From positions 186,001 through 250,000 of the forward strand of contig NZ_CABVQK010000006.1 in NCBI RefSeq assembly GCF_902499335.1: a stretch of DNA of 64,000 nt, given 5' to 3'. Both the position numbers and the translations under genes were made by a program. This stretch comes from Burkholderia lata. Lineage in GTDB: Bacteria > Pseudomonadota > Gammaproteobacteria > Burkholderiales > Burkholderiaceae. Shown here one piece after another: positions 7,445 to 17,637 of this stretch; within the stretch, counting starts at the first letter, position 1; each line of letters begins with the position of its first letter. The notes under the pieces were generated by a model. That model saw only the letters and a program-made list of their open reading frames with translations, was not told the DNA's origin and searched no databases.

Positions 7445-8893
7445 ATGACACTGTCCGCCCGCAAGCCGACCGGTTCGGCCCCGTTCTCCCGCCGCGCGCC
7501 TTTCACCCGTCGTCCATTGGTTCGGCGCATCGTTTGTGCCACCGCGCTCGCGGTGTCGGTCATGCTGTCCGCGCCGGCTGCCCGCGCGAACGAACCGGCA
7601 ACCGGCGCGTTGATCCGCGAAGCCTACGACTACGCGTTTCCGCTTTTCAAGCTGTCGCAGTACCGCTGGACGGCGCTGGAAACGACCGGCGCACGCACCA
7701 GTACGACGCTGAACCGGTTCGCGCACGCGCGCGCGATCGCGACGCCCGACGACCGCTGGGCCAATTCGCCGATCGTCGACGCGTTGTATTCGATCGCCTG
7801 GATCGATCTCGCACATGGCCCGGTCATGATCGATACGCCCGACACGGCCGGGCGCTATACGGTCCTGACATTGATCGATTTCTACTCGAACACGTTCCTC
7901 TATGCGGGGCATCGCACGACGGGCACCGCGCCGCAGCATTACCTGCTGGCCGGTCCCGGCTGGCAGGGGGCCGTTCCGGAGGGCGTGAGGCTGGTTCGTG
8001 CGCCGGCCAACGACGTCTACGTCAACCTGCGTGTCGCGGTCGACGGGCCGGCCGATCTCGCGGCCGCCCATGCCGTGCAGGACGGGTTTCGCATTACGCC
8101 CGAAGTTGCCGCAACGGACATGAACGCGCACGCGCCGGCGCGCATCCGGCCGCGCGACGACGATGCGCAGAACTTCGTCGCGATCGCGAACCAGATGCTG
8201 GCGCTCGATCCGCCGCCCGCGCACGACCGCGCGCTGATTGAACGGTATCGCCGCATCGGCATCTGTGGCGCCGAATGTGCGTGGGATCGACTGCCGGACG
8301 ACGTCCGCGCCGCGTGGACGGCGGCCTATCCCGGACTGGAGCAGCAGTTCGTGAAGACCTACCTCGCCGCGGCAGGTTCGCATGGCTGGATCAACTACAA
8401 CCCGCCGGGTTCGAAACTTGGTACGACCGAACAGCGCGATTACGCATTGCGTGCGCTCGCCCTGGCGATGGGGATGGGCATCCTTGGCGTGAGCCGCGAC
8501 GAAGCCAATTACTGGATCACGTTCCGCGACGCGCACGCGCAGCCGTTGCTCGGCAGCCGCCGCTATCGGTTGCGCCTGCCGCCGGGCGGGATTCCGTCGA
8601 ACGCATTCTGGTCGGTGTCGCTGTACGCGGTCGATCCTGACGGCCAGTTCCTGAATACGAATCCGATCGGCCGATACCAGATCAGCAGCCGCACGCGCGG
8701 CCTGACCGTCAATCCGGACGGCAGTATCGATATCGTGCTGCAGGCGTCGCAGCCGGATGGCGTGTCGGCATCGAACTGGCTGCCGACGCCGGCCGACGGC
8801 CGGCCGTTCACGCTGTTCGCGCGGGCCTATGAGCCGACCGGCAGCGTGCTGCAAGGGACGTTCGCGATGCCGTCGGCGGAGCCGGTGCAATAG
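7445..8893 (+). CDS. exported DUF1254/DUF1214 domain protein
   Basis: A 482-aa protein. An N-terminal signal peptide with an unusually long Arg-rich n-region ends at about APAARA. The DUF1254 domain follows (DYAFPLFKLSQYRWTALE ... TVLTLIDFYSNTF), then a C-terminal DUF1214 domain (LPPGGIPSNAFWSVSLYAVD ... GTFAMP). These proteins are periplasmic or outer-membrane associated and of unknown biochemical role. The ATG follows AGAGGATC. Two hairpins separate it from the convergent aldolase operon. Confidence 0.85.
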   Translation: MTLSARKPTGSAPFSRRAPFTRRPLVRRIVCATALAVSVMLSAPAARANEPATGALIREAYDYAFPLFKLSQYRWTALETTGARTSTTLNRFAHARAIATPDDRWANSPIVDALYSIAWIDLAHGPVMIDTPDTAGRYTVLTLIDFYSNTFLYAGHRTTGTAPQHYLLAGPGWQGAVPEGVRLVRAPANDVYVNLRVAVDGPADLAAAHAVQDGFRITPEVAATDMNAHAPARIRPRDDDAQNFVAIANQMLALDPPPAHDRALIERYRRIGICGAECAWDRLPDDVRAAWTAAYPGLEQQFVKTYLAAAGSHGWINYNPPGSKLGTTEQRDYALRALALAMGMGILGVSRDEANYWITFRDAHAQPLLGSRRYRLRLPPGGIPSNAFWSVSLYAVDPDGQFLNTNPIGRYQISSRTRGLTVNPDGSIDIVLQASQPDGVSASNWLPTPADGRPFTLFARAYEPTGSVLQGTFAMPSAEPVQ

Positions 8894-8912
8894 CCGGCGC
8901 ACTCAGAAAAGA

Positions 8913-8937
8913 AAACGGGGCGCATCGCGCCCCGTTT
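8913..8937 (+). terminator. intrinsic terminator, probably bidirectional
   Basis: AAACGGGGCG (8913-8922) pairs with CGCCCCGTTT (8928-8937) around a 5-base loop. It ends with TTT on the plus strand, and its A-rich flank gives T-rich RNA in the other direction (GAAAAGAAAA at 8905-8915). It terminates the DUF1254-type gene. Confidence 0.75.
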
Positions 8938-8947
8938 CACATGATCG

Positions 8948-8981
8948 ACGCGGTATCGGGCGATGCAACCCGATACCGCGT
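8948..8981 (-). terminator. hairpin after the aldolase gene
   Basis: A 13-bp perfect stem, ACGCGGTATCGGG (8948-8960) with its complement at 8969-8981, and an 8-base loop. It lies just past the leftward stop codon of the aldolase gene at 8994. Together with 8913-8937 it insulates the two convergent units. There is no T-run next to this stem. Confidence 0.55.
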
Positions 8982-8993
8982 TGAGTACGTCGA

Positions 8994-10025
8994 CTACGCC
9001 GCCACTTCCCGCGCTCGCACCATCGTCAGCGCCGCGTCCTCGATCATGTCTTCCTGCCCGCCGACGAGCCGTTGCCGGCCCAGCTCGACGAGGATGTCGC
9101 GCGCGGGAATCCCGTACTTCGCTTCCGCGCGCTTCGCGAACAGCAGGAACGACGAGTAGACGCCCGCATAGCCGAGCGTCAGCGCGTCGCGGTCGAGGCG
9201 GATCGGCGCGTCCATGATCGGCACGACGAGATCCTCGGCGACGTCCGAGATCGCGAATACGTCGACACCCGTCTCGATCCCCATCCGGTCGCACACCGCG
9301 ACGAACACTTCCATCGGCGTGTTGCCGGCACCGGCGCCGAGGCCGGCCGCGGCCGCGTCGATCCGGTTCGCGCCGGCGGCGACTGCTGCGACCGAGTTCG
9401 CGACGCCCATCGCGAGGTTGTGGTGGCCGTGGAAGCCGAGTTCCGTCTCCGGCTTCAGCGCGTCGCGCACCTGGCTGATGCGCGCGGTCACGTCGTCGGG
9501 CAGCATGTAGCCGGCCGAATCGGTGATGTAGATGCAGTTCGCGCCGTACGATTCCATCAGCTTCGCCTGCACGACGAGCTGCTCCGGCGACGACATGTGC
9601 GCCATCATCAGGAAGCCGACCGTATCGAGCCCGAGCGTGCGCGCGAGGCCGATGTGCTGCTCCGATACGTCGGCCTCGGTGCAGTGCGTCGCGACGCGGA
9701 TCGTGCCGACGCCGAGTTCGTGCGCCATGCGCAGATGCTCGACGGTGCCGATACCCGGCAGCAGCAGCGCCGACACCTTCGCCTGCTTCAGCTCCGGAAT
9801 CACGGCGCTCAGGTACGCCTCGTCGGTATGCGCGGGGAAACCGTAGTTGACCGATGCGCCGCCGAGCCCGTCGCCGTGCGTGACCTCGATCAGCGGCACG
9901 CCGGCTGCGTCGAGCCCGCGCGCGATGCTGCGCATCTGGTCGAGCGTGATCTGGTGGCGCTTCGGGTGCATCCCGTCGCGCAGCGACATGTCGTGGACGG
10001 TGATCTTCTTGCCTGCAAGTGACAT
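8994..10025 (-). CDS. 4-hydroxy-2-oxovalerate (ketoacid) aldolase
   Basis: A 343-aa class II pyruvate aldolase of the HMGL-like TIM-barrel family (MhpE/BphI/TesG). The N-terminal [16 protein letters not shown] holds the catalytic Arg-Asp pair and the first metal ligand. [15 protein letters not shown] holds the H-x-H metal ligands. It splits 4-hydroxy-2-oxoacids into pyruvate and an aldehyde. The aldehyde is channelled to the partner dehydrogenase, encoded 16 bases upstream. Third gene of a leftward hydratase-dehydrogenase-aldolase operon. The homologous trio ends both simple catechol meta-cleavage and steroid ring A/B degradation. Confidence 0.93.
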   Translation of the reverse strand: MSLAGKKITVHDMSLRDGMHPKRHQITLDQMRSIARGLDAAGVPLIEVTHGDGLGGASVNYGFPAHTDEAYLSAVIPELKQAKVSALLLPGIGTVEHLRMAHELGVGTIRVATHCTEADVSEQHIGLARTLGLDTVGFLMMAHMSSPEQLVVQAKLMESYGANCIYITDSAGYMLPDDVTARISQVRDALKPETELGFHGHHNLAMGVANSVAAVAAGANRIDAAAAGLGAGAGNTPMEVFVAVCDRMGIETGVDVFAISDVAEDLVVPIMDAPIRLDRDALTLGYAGVYSSFLLFAKRAEAKYGIPARDILVELGRQRLVGGQEDMIEDAALTMVRAREVAA

Positions 10026-10041
10026 CGCGTGGCTCCTCAAC

Positions 10042-10941
10042 TCAAGCGGTGGCGGCCGTCGCGGCCAGCATCTGTTCGGCGAAACGCTCGGCCGTGGCGG
10101 CCGCGGCGGCGGTCATGATGTCGAGGTTGCCCGCGTACTTCGGCAGGTAATCGCCGAGCCCTTCGACTTCCATGAAGACCGACACGCGATTGCCGTCGAA
10201 CACGGGGCCGTTCTTCAGCGTGTAGCCGGGCACGTAGCGCTGCACTTCCTTGACCATCGCATGCACGGACGCGGTGATCGCGTCGACGTCGGGCGGGCCG
10301 TCGGTCAGGCAGTGGATCGTGTCGCGCATGATCAGCGGCGGCTCGGCCGGATTGATCACGATGATCGCCTTGCCCTTGCGTGCGCCGCCGACCTGTTCGA
10401 TCGCGCCGGACGTCGTGCGCGTGAATTCGTCGATGTTCTTGCGCGTGCCGGGGCCGACCGAGCGCGACGACACGGTTGCGACGATCTCGCCGTACGCAAC
10501 CGGCTGCACGCGCGATACCGCGTACACCATCGGGATCGTCGCCTGGCCGCCGCAGGTCACCATATTCACGTTCGCCTGCGCGCTGTCGAGGTGCGCGTCG
10601 AGGTTCACCGGCGGCACGCAGTACGGCCCGATCGCGGCGGGCGTCAGGTCGATCATCTTCACGCCGAGCGCGGTGAGCTTGTCGGAGTTGTCGCGGTGCA
10701 CGTACGCCGATGTCGCGTCGAACGCGATGCGGATATCATCGGTGGCCACGTGCGGCAGCAGCCCGTCGACCCCCTTGTCGGTGGTCTTCAGGCCGAACTC
10801 GCGCGCCCGCGCGAGGCCGTCGGACGCCGGATCGACACCGACCATCCACACGGGTTCGAGCACCGGCGAGCGGCGCAGCTTGTAGAGCAGGTCGGTGCCG
10901 ATGTTGCCGGGCCCGATCAGTGCGCATTTGATTTTCTTCAT
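10042..10941 (-). CDS. acetaldehyde dehydrogenase (acylating)
   Basis: A 299-aa CoA-acylating aldehyde dehydrogenase (MhpF/BphJ/TesF type) converting acetaldehyde or propanal plus CoA and NAD+ into the acyl-CoA. Rossmann motif [16 protein letters not shown] is at the N-terminus, and the catalytic Cys lies in [10 protein letters not shown] (~residue 130). It forms a channelled complex with the aldolase encoded next. The ATG at 10941 is preferred over the adjoining GTG at 10944 because AGGAAG is then 7 bases upstream. Middle gene of the trio, 13 bases from the hydratase gene. Confidence 0.93.
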   Translation of the reverse strand: MKKIKCALIGPGNIGTDLLYKLRRSPVLEPVWMVGVDPASDGLARAREFGLKTTDKGVDGLLPHVATDDIRIAFDATSAYVHRDNSDKLTALGVKMIDLTPAAIGPYCVPPVNLDAHLDSAQANVNMVTCGGQATIPMVYAVSRVQPVAYGEIVATVSSRSVGPGTRKNIDEFTRTTSGAIEQVGGARKGKAIIVINPAEPPLIMRDTIHCLTDGPPDVDAITASVHAMVKEVQRYVPGYTLKNGPVFDGNRVSVFMEVEGLGDYLPKYAGNLDIMTAAAAATAERFAEQMLAATAATA

Positions 10942-10954
10942 CACGATTCTTCCT

Positions 10955-11737
10955 TTAGATAAAGCGGACGTCGCAGCTGCCGATGCCGGAGATATGCATC
11001 GACAGCGCGTCGCCGGCCGTGACCGGAATCAGTTTCGCGAGCGAGCCGGACAGCACGATCTCGCCGGCGAGCAGCGGCACGTCGTACGCGGCGAGCGTGT
11101 TCGCGAGCCACGCGACCGCATCGGCGGGATGGCCGAGCGCCGCGTCGCCGCGCCCTTGCGCGACTGGCTCGCCGTTCTTGTCGATCGTCATCTCGCACGC
11201 GGCGAGATCGAGCGTGCGCGGATCGACGCGCGCGTCGCCGAGCACGTACACGCCGCACGATGCGTTGTCGGCGACGGTGTCCTCGATGCGGATCGCCCAG
11301 TCGCGGATGCGCGAGTCGACGATCTCGAAGCAGGGCGCGACGGCAGCCGTCGCGGCGATCACGTCGGTGCGGTCGATGCCGGGGCCGCGCAGGTCGCGCG
11401 CGAGGATGAATGCAATTTCACCCTCGGCGCGTGGCGCGATCAGCGAATCGGCGGCGATCGCTTCGCCGGCCGCGTAGTGCATGCCGGACAGCAGGATGCC
11501 GAAATCGGGCTGGCGCACGTTCAGCATGTCCTGCACGGCCTGGCTCGTCACGCCGATCTTCTTGCCGACCACAGCCTCACCGTGTTCGACGCGGCGTTCG
11601 ATGAAGCGCTGCTGGATGCGGTAGGCGTCGTCGAGCGACAGGCGGCGCGGGCGGCTCGACAGCGGCGCGACCGGCGCACGCGCGTGCCACGCGGCGTACA
11701 GCTCGTCGCCGAGCGTCGTATGCAGGCGGGAAGACAT
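10955..11737 (-). CDS. 2-keto-4-pentenoate hydratase-type enzyme
   Basis: A 260-aa member of the FAH-related hydratase/decarboxylase family (MhpD/BphH/TesE). It adds water to a 2-hydroxydienoate to give the 4-hydroxy-2-oxoacid used by the aldolase. Visible family signatures are [17 protein letters not shown], the metal-site region [16 protein letters not shown] (E-x-E), and [17 protein letters not shown]. It heads the leftward trio. A 4-oxalocrotonate decarboxylase is the alternative in this fold, but the gene order favours the hydratase. Confidence 0.9.
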   Translation of the reverse strand: MSSRLHTTLGDELYAAWHARAPVAPLSSRPRRLSLDDAYRIQQRFIERRVEHGEAVVGKKIGVTSQAVQDMLNVRQPDFGILLSGMHYAAGEAIAADSLIAPRAEGEIAFILARDLRGPGIDRTDVIAATAAVAPCFEIVDSRIRDWAIRIEDTVADNASCGVYVLGDARVDPRTLDLAACEMTIDKNGEPVAQGRGDAALGHPADAVAWLANTLAAYDVPLLAGEIVLSGSLAKLIPVTAGDALSMHISGIGSCDVRFI

Positions 11738-11846
11738 GAAAGGGCCCTCGAATCTCGAATGGAAAAGGCCGCCGTCGCGGGCGGCGTCGGGCGCCGGAGC
11801 GGGGCTCCGGCGCGTGGGTCGCGGGCGTGCCGCGTCGACAGGTTGC

Positions 11847-13229
11847 TTAGTTACCCGAACTGCGGATCGCGTCCGGCGAGAAGTACGCCTCGTTGAACTG
11901 CGGGCTGTTGTCGAGCTTCGGCATCGGGCCTTCGTTCGTCAGGCGGTCGGCCATGTACGCGCCGGAGATCAGGTCGTGATAGAAAACGACGCCCGGGTAG
12001 AACACCTTCGCGTCATACGCATACAGCGTCGTCGCGACGTTGGTGCGCCACAGCTGGCCGCGCGCATCGTAGTTGTCGGCGAGCAGCGTCATCCACGAAT
12101 CCTCGTCGATATACAGCACGCGCTTCGCATACTGGTGACGGTAGTTGCTCTTCAGCGTCGCCTGCAGCACCCACACGCGATGCAGCTCGTAGCGGAGGTA
12201 CGACGGGTTCTCGTGGCCCTTGGTCAGCAGGTCGGCGTACTTCACCGAGCTGTCCATCGCCTTGTAGTTGTCGTACGGCACGTAGATTTCGCGCTTGCCG
12301 ACGATCTTCCAGTCGTAGCGGTCGCCGGGGCCGTTGTACAGGCGGTCGTCGTCGACGGTGCGGAAGCCGCCCGGGCCCTGCGGCTGGTCATAGCCGTATT
12401 CGGGCGCCTGGCGCACGCGGCGCGTGCCGGGGTTGTACATCCACGTGCGCGACGAGTTGTCCGCGCCGGCCTTGTCCCAGTTCGTGAAGCCGACGATCAG
12501 CGAGCCGCGGTCGGACAGCGGCAACTCCGTCGCGTTGCGGTAGTACGTGCGGTTGTTCGCGTCGCTCTTCACGTCGAACTTGCCGGAGTTGCGCGGCGAG
12601 TAGATATCGTAGCGCACCTTGCCCCACGCGATGTTGCCGTCCGAGTACACGACCGCCTGATCGTAGGTCGCCTGCTCGGCGCCGATCGCCGACGAGAAGC
12701 GCTGGTTCCACAGTAGCTCGGCGGCGGTCTTCGGGATCGGGTAGGGCACCGTCGGCGGCGCGTTCGTGAGGCCGTTCGCGTCGGACGTCATCGTCGAATC
12801 CGGCGCGTACGCACGGATGTCCTTGTAGACGGAATCTCCGTAGCGGAAGTCGCGATGGCTCGGGTAGACATTGATCTTGAACGTGGCCGGGTAGCGCTTG
12901 AACATCGCCTTCTGGCCGTCGGTCAGGTGCTCGGCGTACTGCGCCATGTTTTCCGCGGTGATCGTCGCGACCGGCTTGTCGCTCGCGAACGGATCGGGGT
13001 AGCGGCTGCCGCGCTTGTACTGCACGTCCGGCGGCGTGCCGAGCCACTTGCCCGACCACTCGGGCACGCCGCTGTCCTTGCTCGCGGCGCGCACCGCGCC
13101 CATCGGCGTCAGCGGGCCGTCGAGTGCCTTCAGGTCGTCCGGCGTGACCTTCGGGAACGACGCCGTCGCGACGACCGCGCACGCGGCCATCACCGACGCG
13201 CGCAGGAGGGGGAGATGAATGCGTTTCAT
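11847..13229 (-). CDS. DUF1329 (LolA/outer-membrane-associated) exported protein
   Basis: A 460-aa protein with an N-terminal export signal (MKRIHLPLLRASVMAACAVV). The rest is DUF1329, a fold related to LolA-type lipoprotein carriers. Typical pieces include LTPMGAVRAASKDSGVPEWSG, GTRRVRQAPEYGYDQPQGPG and KRVLYIDEDSWMTLLADNYD. DUF1329 genes are regularly paired with DUF1302 genes, as here (41 bases away), and often with MMPL transporters. They probably handle hydrophobic substrates in the envelope. The ATG at 13229 is preceded by GAGGA. Confidence 0.88.
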   Translation of the reverse strand: MKRIHLPLLRASVMAACAVVATASFPKVTPDDLKALDGPLTPMGAVRAASKDSGVPEWSGKWLGTPPDVQYKRGSRYPDPFASDKPVATITAENMAQYAEHLTDGQKAMFKRYPATFKINVYPSHRDFRYGDSVYKDIRAYAPDSTMTSDANGLTNAPPTVPYPIPKTAAELLWNQRFSSAIGAEQATYDQAVVYSDGNIAWGKVRYDIYSPRNSGKFDVKSDANNRTYYRNATELPLSDRGSLIVGFTNWDKAGADNSSRTWMYNPGTRRVRQAPEYGYDQPQGPGGFRTVDDDRLYNGPGDRYDWKIVGKREIYVPYDNYKAMDSSVKYADLLTKGHENPSYLRYELHRVWVLQATLKSNYRHQYAKRVLYIDEDSWMTLLADNYDARGQLWRTNVATTLYAYDAKVFYPGVVFYHDLISGAYMADRLTNEGPMPKLDNSPQFNEAYFSPDAIRSSGN

Positions 13230-13269
13230 ATCGGTCCTCATAGTGCTGAATGACGAGCGGCTGGGCCGC

Positions 13270-14835
13270 TCAGAAGTGGTAGGTCGCCGTGGCCAGCACG
13301 TAGTCGCGATCCGCGAGCGGGCGCGTAACCGGGTTCGGCGATCCGAGGAACTTCGCGTAGACGAGCGACAGTTGCAGGTTGCTCAGGCGCGTGAAGGTCA
13401 CGCCGGCCGTCACGCGGTGGTCGCCCTGGCCCGTCAGCGAGCCGAGCGCGCCGGCGAGCGGCGACGTGCCCGTCAGGTCGTGCGTATAGGTCAGCGGCAC
13501 GTCGAGATCCCAGCCGTTGAACACGTTCTTGTAGCTGAGCGTCCACGCGATCTCCATCGCGAGCGCGTTGCGCGAATTCGCGAGCGTGGTCGAGCCGTCG
13601 AGCTCCGAGATGCTGCCCGCATGCACGTACGTGAGTTCGCCGATCAGCGACTGCGAATTCGCGAGGAAGCTCGGCCCGATCGAGTAGATGCCGGACAGGT
13701 TGGTCTGCAGCACGTTCGCGCGGGTCGACTGCAGGCCCGTCGGCGTGTTGACGAGCACGGCCGCGCCCTGGCGGTACGACACTTCGCCCGCGACGTTCAC
13801 GGGGCCGACCTGCGTCGAGAAGCTCGCGCCGGTCAGCTTGATGTTGCTGAAATACTTTTGCTGGTACTGGAGCGTCGGGAAGTACGTCGTGACGACGCTC
13901 GGGTTCATGTCGTTGTAGTGCAGGTGGTACAGGCCGAGCTCGGTGTCGCCGAGTACGCGAAAACGTGCGCCTATACCCCACTGGTTGCGGGCGCTCGGCT
14001 TGTCGTCGGGGCCGCGCGGAATGATCATTCCGCCCGGGCCGATGATGAACTGCGCGCCGGGGCCCGTGACGTCGGAGTAGCTCCAGTACGTGCCGGGTGC
14101 GGTCAGGCGGTTCTGCTGGTACGAGAACTGGTAGTAGCCGAGCAGGCTGAAGTTCGGCGTGATCTGCCACTGCGTCGAGATCTGCGGCACCGGCAGCAGG
14201 ATGTCCTTCACCTCGGCGCCGGCCATGTACGACTTGGTCGCGTCGGCAGGCCCTTGCGCACCCGCGATGTTCGGGAAGAACAGGCTTTCACCCCACGCGA
14301 CGACCTGGTCGCCGACCTTCACGTTCAGGCTCGTCGAGCCGATGTGGAACGTGTTGTACGCATACGCGGCCAGCAGCGTCGTGTGGCCGCCCGACCAGTA
14401 GCGCGCGTCGCTCGTGAAGTTGTTGTACTGGCCCGACTGGTTCACGGTGCCCGGCGCATCGTTGTAGTTCGGGCGGTGATACGCCTGGTCGTAGAACGTG
14501 TCGGCACGCACGAACACGCCCCAGTCGTCGTGCTTCAGGTTCACTTCGCCGAGCAGGCTGACCTGGTTCTCGATCAGCTTGTTCTTCGCGAAGTTGCGGT
14601 CGCCGTCGTCGCCGTTGATGTTCGCCGGCGTGAGGAGATTGCCGCTCGGTGCACGCGTACGCATGCCGAGGCCGTAGCTGAGCGTGAACGTGTAGTCCAG
14701 CGTCGTGTCGGCGCCCAGCTCGATCGTGCTGCCTGCGTGTGCGCTGGGCACGGCGCACGTCAGCAGCGCGGCGGCCAGCGTCGACAGCGTGGCGGTTGCC
14801 CGCTTGTCGGTACGGCGCGAAATCCGTTGATGCAT
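13270..14835 (-). CDS. DUF1302 outer-membrane protein
   Basis: A 521-aa protein. The signal peptide ends near CAVPSAHAG, then comes a long amphipathic beta pattern ending in an aromatic residue (YVLATATYHF), as expected for an outer-membrane barrel. Internal signatures include GDQVVAWGESLFFPNIAGAQ, the hallmark of DUF1302. Probable job: uptake channel for a hydrophobic substrate, working with the DUF1329 protein downstream in the same leftward unit. The ATG follows AAGAGGAGA. Upstream, TTGCCA and TAGTTC spaced by 17 bases (minus strand, 14.92-14.96 kb) could be its promoter, weakly supported. Confidence 0.88.
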   Translation of the reverse strand: MHQRISRRTDKRATATLSTLAAALLTCAVPSAHAGSTIELGADTTLDYTFTLSYGLGMRTRAPSGNLLTPANINGDDGDRNFAKNKLIENQVSLLGEVNLKHDDWGVFVRADTFYDQAYHRPNYNDAPGTVNQSGQYNNFTSDARYWSGGHTTLLAAYAYNTFHIGSTSLNVKVGDQVVAWGESLFFPNIAGAQGPADATKSYMAGAEVKDILLPVPQISTQWQITPNFSLLGYYQFSYQQNRLTAPGTYWSYSDVTGPGAQFIIGPGGMIIPRGPDDKPSARNQWGIGARFRVLGDTELGLYHLHYNDMNPSVVTTYFPTLQYQQKYFSNIKLTGASFSTQVGPVNVAGEVSYRQGAAVLVNTPTGLQSTRANVLQTNLSGIYSIGPSFLANSQSLIGELTYVHAGSISELDGSTTLANSRNALAMEIAWTLSYKNVFNGWDLDVPLTYTHDLTGTSPLAGALGSLTGQGDHRVTAGVTFTRLSNLQLSLVYAKFLGSPNPVTRPLADRDYVLATATYHF

Positions 14836-14989
14836 GGTGTCTCCTCTTGGGGGTATCGACGACGGTCGACTGTGTGTTGTCGTGAGAGGCAGAGTAGGGA
14901 GATCGCGGTAGCAGGGAATCGTCAAAATGAACTAGATGACTTCCCTAGGACTGGCAACGATTCGTGCCGTACCGTTTGCCATGTGCGCA

Positions 14990-15769
14990 TCAGCGCGCAA
15001 CCGCCTGCGCGGCCGCCAGGAACGCGGGCCGCTCGCCGCCGCCGTCGAGCCGCAGGTTCGCCCCCGACGTGTACGACGCTTCGGGCGATGCGAGGAACAG
15101 GCACGCAGAGGCAACGTCGTCGGGTGTCGCGAGCCGTCCGGCGGGAATCGTCGCGCGGATCGCGTCGAGCGCATCGTCATCGCCGTAGTGGCCTTCGGTA
15201 GCCGATTCCGTCTGCACGAGGCTCGGGCTGATCGCGCACACGCGCACGCGCGGCGCCCACTCGACCGCGAGCGACGTGACCGCGTTGATGAGGCCCGCTT
15301 TCGCGGCGCCGTACGCGGCCGTGCCGGGCGAGGGCCGCGATGCACTGACGCTCGCGATGAACAGCATCACGCCGCCGTCAGGCTGCGGCTGCATGATCGC
15401 GTTCACGCGCTGCGCGAGCTGCAGCGGCGCGATCAGGTTCAGCCGCACGATCGATTCGGTGAAGCGCGGCGACGCATCGGCCGCGAGCGCGAACGGCGAG
15501 CCGCCCGCGTTGTTGACGAGCACGTCGAGGCCGCCCGCCGCATCGCGGATCGTCGCGAGCATTGCGTCGACCTGTTCGATGTCGCGCAGGTCGGCCGCGA
15601 CGAATGTCGCCGTGCGGCCGCCGGCCGAAGCCGGCGTGTCGGGTGCGCTGCGTCCGCAGACGAACACACGCGCCCCCGCCGCGAGAAACCGTTCGGCGAT
15701 GCGCCGCCCGATGCCCTTGGTGCCGCCCGTCACGAGCACCGTCTTGCCGCTGTAGTCGAATCCGTTCAT
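14990..15769 (-). CDS. short-chain dehydrogenase/reductase (SDR)
   Basis: A 259-aa classical SDR: NAD(P)-binding TGGTKGIG (~residues 13-20), NNAGG (~85), catalytic Ser in FIASVSAS and the YGAAK active-site pair (~150-154). The C-terminus TSGANLRLDGG is typical. The start at 15769 gives MNGFDYSGKTVLVTGG; residues further upstream are not conserved. It lies upstream of the DUF1302 gene on the same strand, and divergent from the meta-cleavage hydrolase. It could oxidise a hydroxyl group of the pathway substrate; specificity cannot be read. Confidence 0.9.
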   Translation of the reverse strand: MNGFDYSGKTVLVTGGTKGIGRRIAERFLAAGARVFVCGRSAPDTPASAGGRTATFVAADLRDIEQVDAMLATIRDAAGGLDVLVNNAGGSPFALAADASPRFTESIVRLNLIAPLQLAQRVNAIMQPQPDGGVMLFIASVSASRPSPGTAAYGAAKAGLINAVTSLAVEWAPRVRVCAISPSLVQTESATEGHYGDDDALDAIRATIPAGRLATPDDVASACLFLASPEASYTSGANLRLDGGGERPAFLAAAQAVAR

Positions 15770-15906
15770 CGTTGCCTCCGTTTCGGTGGGCCGATGATAG
15801 GAAGAAGCGCGCGCGGCTTCGTAGTCTGAAAGGATGATGCCGGCCAGCGCCGGCGGCGCAATCATCGTGGCAGACATCCATCGAACGACGAAGGAGACAA
15901 TCCGCG

Positions 15907-16743
15907 ATGACGATCCCCACGACGCCGCCGGCCGGCATCTTTACCGACGTGCCGGGCGGCCTGCGCCTGCACCACTACGAGGCGGGCGCAGGCCGGCCCG
16001 TGGTGTTCATCCACGGCAGCGGCCCGGGCGCCAGCGGTTTCAGCAATTTCAAGCACAACGTGCCCGCCTTCGCGGCGGCCGGCTATCGCGCGATCGTCGT
16101 CGACCTGCCCGGTTACGGGCAGTCGTCGAAGCCGTCCGACGTCGCCTATACGCTCGATTTCTTCGTCGGCGCGCTGCATGCGCAGCTGACCGCGCTCGGC
16201 ATCGGGCCGGCCGTGCTGCTCGGCAACTCGCTCGGCGGCGCGATCGCGCTGAAGTACGCGCTCGATTATCCGGACGAAGTCGACGGGCTGATCATGATGG
16301 CGCCGGGCGGCGTCGAGGATCGCGACACCTATTTCCGGATGGAAGGCATCCAGCGGATGGTGAAGCTGTTCACCAATCGCCAGATGAATGACGACACGAT
16401 GCGCGAGTTGCTGACGCTGCTCGTGCACGACCCGGCGATCGTCACCGACGCGCTGGTCGCGGAGCGGATGAAGGTGTGCGCCGAACAGCCGACCGAAGTG
16501 CTGTCGACGATGAGCGTGCCGAACCTGACCGGCGCGCTCGGCGACCTGCGTACCCCGGTGCTCGGTTTCTGGGGCACGGACGACCGCTTCAATCCGGTCG
16601 GCGGCGCGCTGAAGTTCCTCGAACGCTGCCGCGACGCGCGCTTCGTGCTGATGAACCGGTGCGGCCACTGGGTGATGGTGGAACACGCCGACTATTTCAA
16701 TCGGGAATGCCTCGATTTTCTTGCGACGCGGAATACGCGATAA
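15907..16743 (+). CDS. meta-cleavage-product type C-C bond hydrolase
   Basis: A 278-aa alpha/beta hydrolase of the BphD/MhpC/HsaD/TesD group. The oxyanion motif is HGSGPGASGFSNF, the nucleophile elbow GNSLGG, the acid lies in GTDDRFNP and the catalytic His in RCGHWVMVEH. These enzymes split the vinylogous diketone made by extradiol ring cleavage and supply the dienoate used by the hydratase encoded at 10955-11737. That makes the two divergent units complementary parts of one lower pathway. No extradiol dioxygenase is in the window. An SDR gene follows 67 bases later. Confidence 0.9.
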   Translation: MTIPTTPPAGIFTDVPGGLRLHHYEAGAGRPVVFIHGSGPGASGFSNFKHNVPAFAAAGYRAIVVDLPGYGQSSKPSDVAYTLDFFVGALHAQLTALGIGPAVLLGNSLGGAIALKYALDYPDEVDGLIMMAPGGVEDRDTYFRMEGIQRMVKLFTNRQMNDDTMRELLTLLVHDPAIVTDALVAERMKVCAEQPTEVLSTMSVPNLTGALGDLRTPVLGFWGTDDRFNPVGGALKFLERCRDARFVLMNRCGHWVMVEHADYFNRECLDFLATRNTR

Positions 16744-16810
16744 CGCCAGATGCCCTTGAGGGCTGGCCCCGATGCGGGCGAGCCCGTCTGAACAAAACCA
16801 TGGAGACGAC

Positions 16811-17599
16811 ATGAAACTCATCGAAGACCTGTTCGACCTGCGCGGCAAGGTGGCCGCGATCACCGGCGGTGCACGGGGCATCGGCGCGGAGACCGCGCGC
16901 ACGCTGGCTGCCGCCGGCGCGAGCGTCGCGATTCTCGACGTGCTGTCGCAACCGGCGGAAGCGCTGGTCGAGGAAATCCGCGCGCAGGGCGGCCAGGCCG
17001 CGTTCTGGTCGCTCGACGTGACGCACGAGGCCGATGTGGCGCGCGTGTTCGGCGAGATCGTCGCGCGCTTCGGGCGCCTCGACGTGCTCGTGAACAACGC
17101 GGGCATCGAAGGCCACAACGTGCCGACGCACGAGCTCACGCTCGCGCAGTGGCAGCGCGTGCAGGACGTGAACGTCAATGGCGTGTTCCTGTGCACGCGT
17201 GCCGCGATTCCGCATATCGACGCGGCCGGCGGCGGCTCGATCGTGAACCTGTCGTCGATGTACGGGATCGTCGGCGGGCCCGACGTGCCCGCGTATCACG
17301 CGTCGAAGGCCGCGGTACGGATGATGGCGAAGGTCGACGCGATGCTGTACGCGGCGAAGAACATCCGTGCGAACTCGGTGCATCCCGGCTATATCCGCAC
17401 GCCGATGCTCGAGGAAGCATTCCGCCAGATGGGGCAGGACCCCGATCGGGCCTTCGAGTACATGCAGACCACCGTGCCGATGGCGAAGATCGGCAGCCCG
17501 CGCGATATCGCGGCGGGCATCCTGTATCTCGTGTCGCCGGCAGGCCGCTACGTGACGGGCGCGGAGCTCGTGATCGACGGCGGATTTACCGCGCGCTGA
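16811..17599 (+). CDS. short-chain dehydrogenase/reductase (SDR)
   Basis: A 262-aa classical SDR with [10 protein letters not shown] (~residues 18-27), NNAGIEG (~95), Ser in LSSMYG and YHASK (~162-166). The end [13 protein letters not shown] is standard. ATG 16811 follows TGGAGACG. It lies in the rightward unit between the C-C hydrolase and etfBA, so it is probably co-transcribed with beta-oxidation-like steps. A steroid or cyclic-alcohol dehydrogenase is plausible, not proven. Confidence 0.9.
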   Translation: MKLIEDLFDLRGKVAAITGGARGIGAETARTLAAAGASVAILDVLSQPAEALVEEIRAQGGQAAFWSLDVTHEADVARVFGEIVARFGRLDVLVNNAGIEGHNVPTHELTLAQWQRVQDVNVNGVFLCTRAAIPHIDAAGGGSIVNLSSMYGIVGGPDVPAYHASKAAVRMMAKVDAMLYAAKNIRANSVHPGYIRTPMLEEAFRQMGQDPDRAFEYMQTTVPMAKIGSPRDIAAGILYLVSPAGRYVTGAELVIDGGFTAR

Positions 17600-17637
17600 C
17601 GCGACGCGGCGCACGCAACGGAACAGGAGACAGGCAG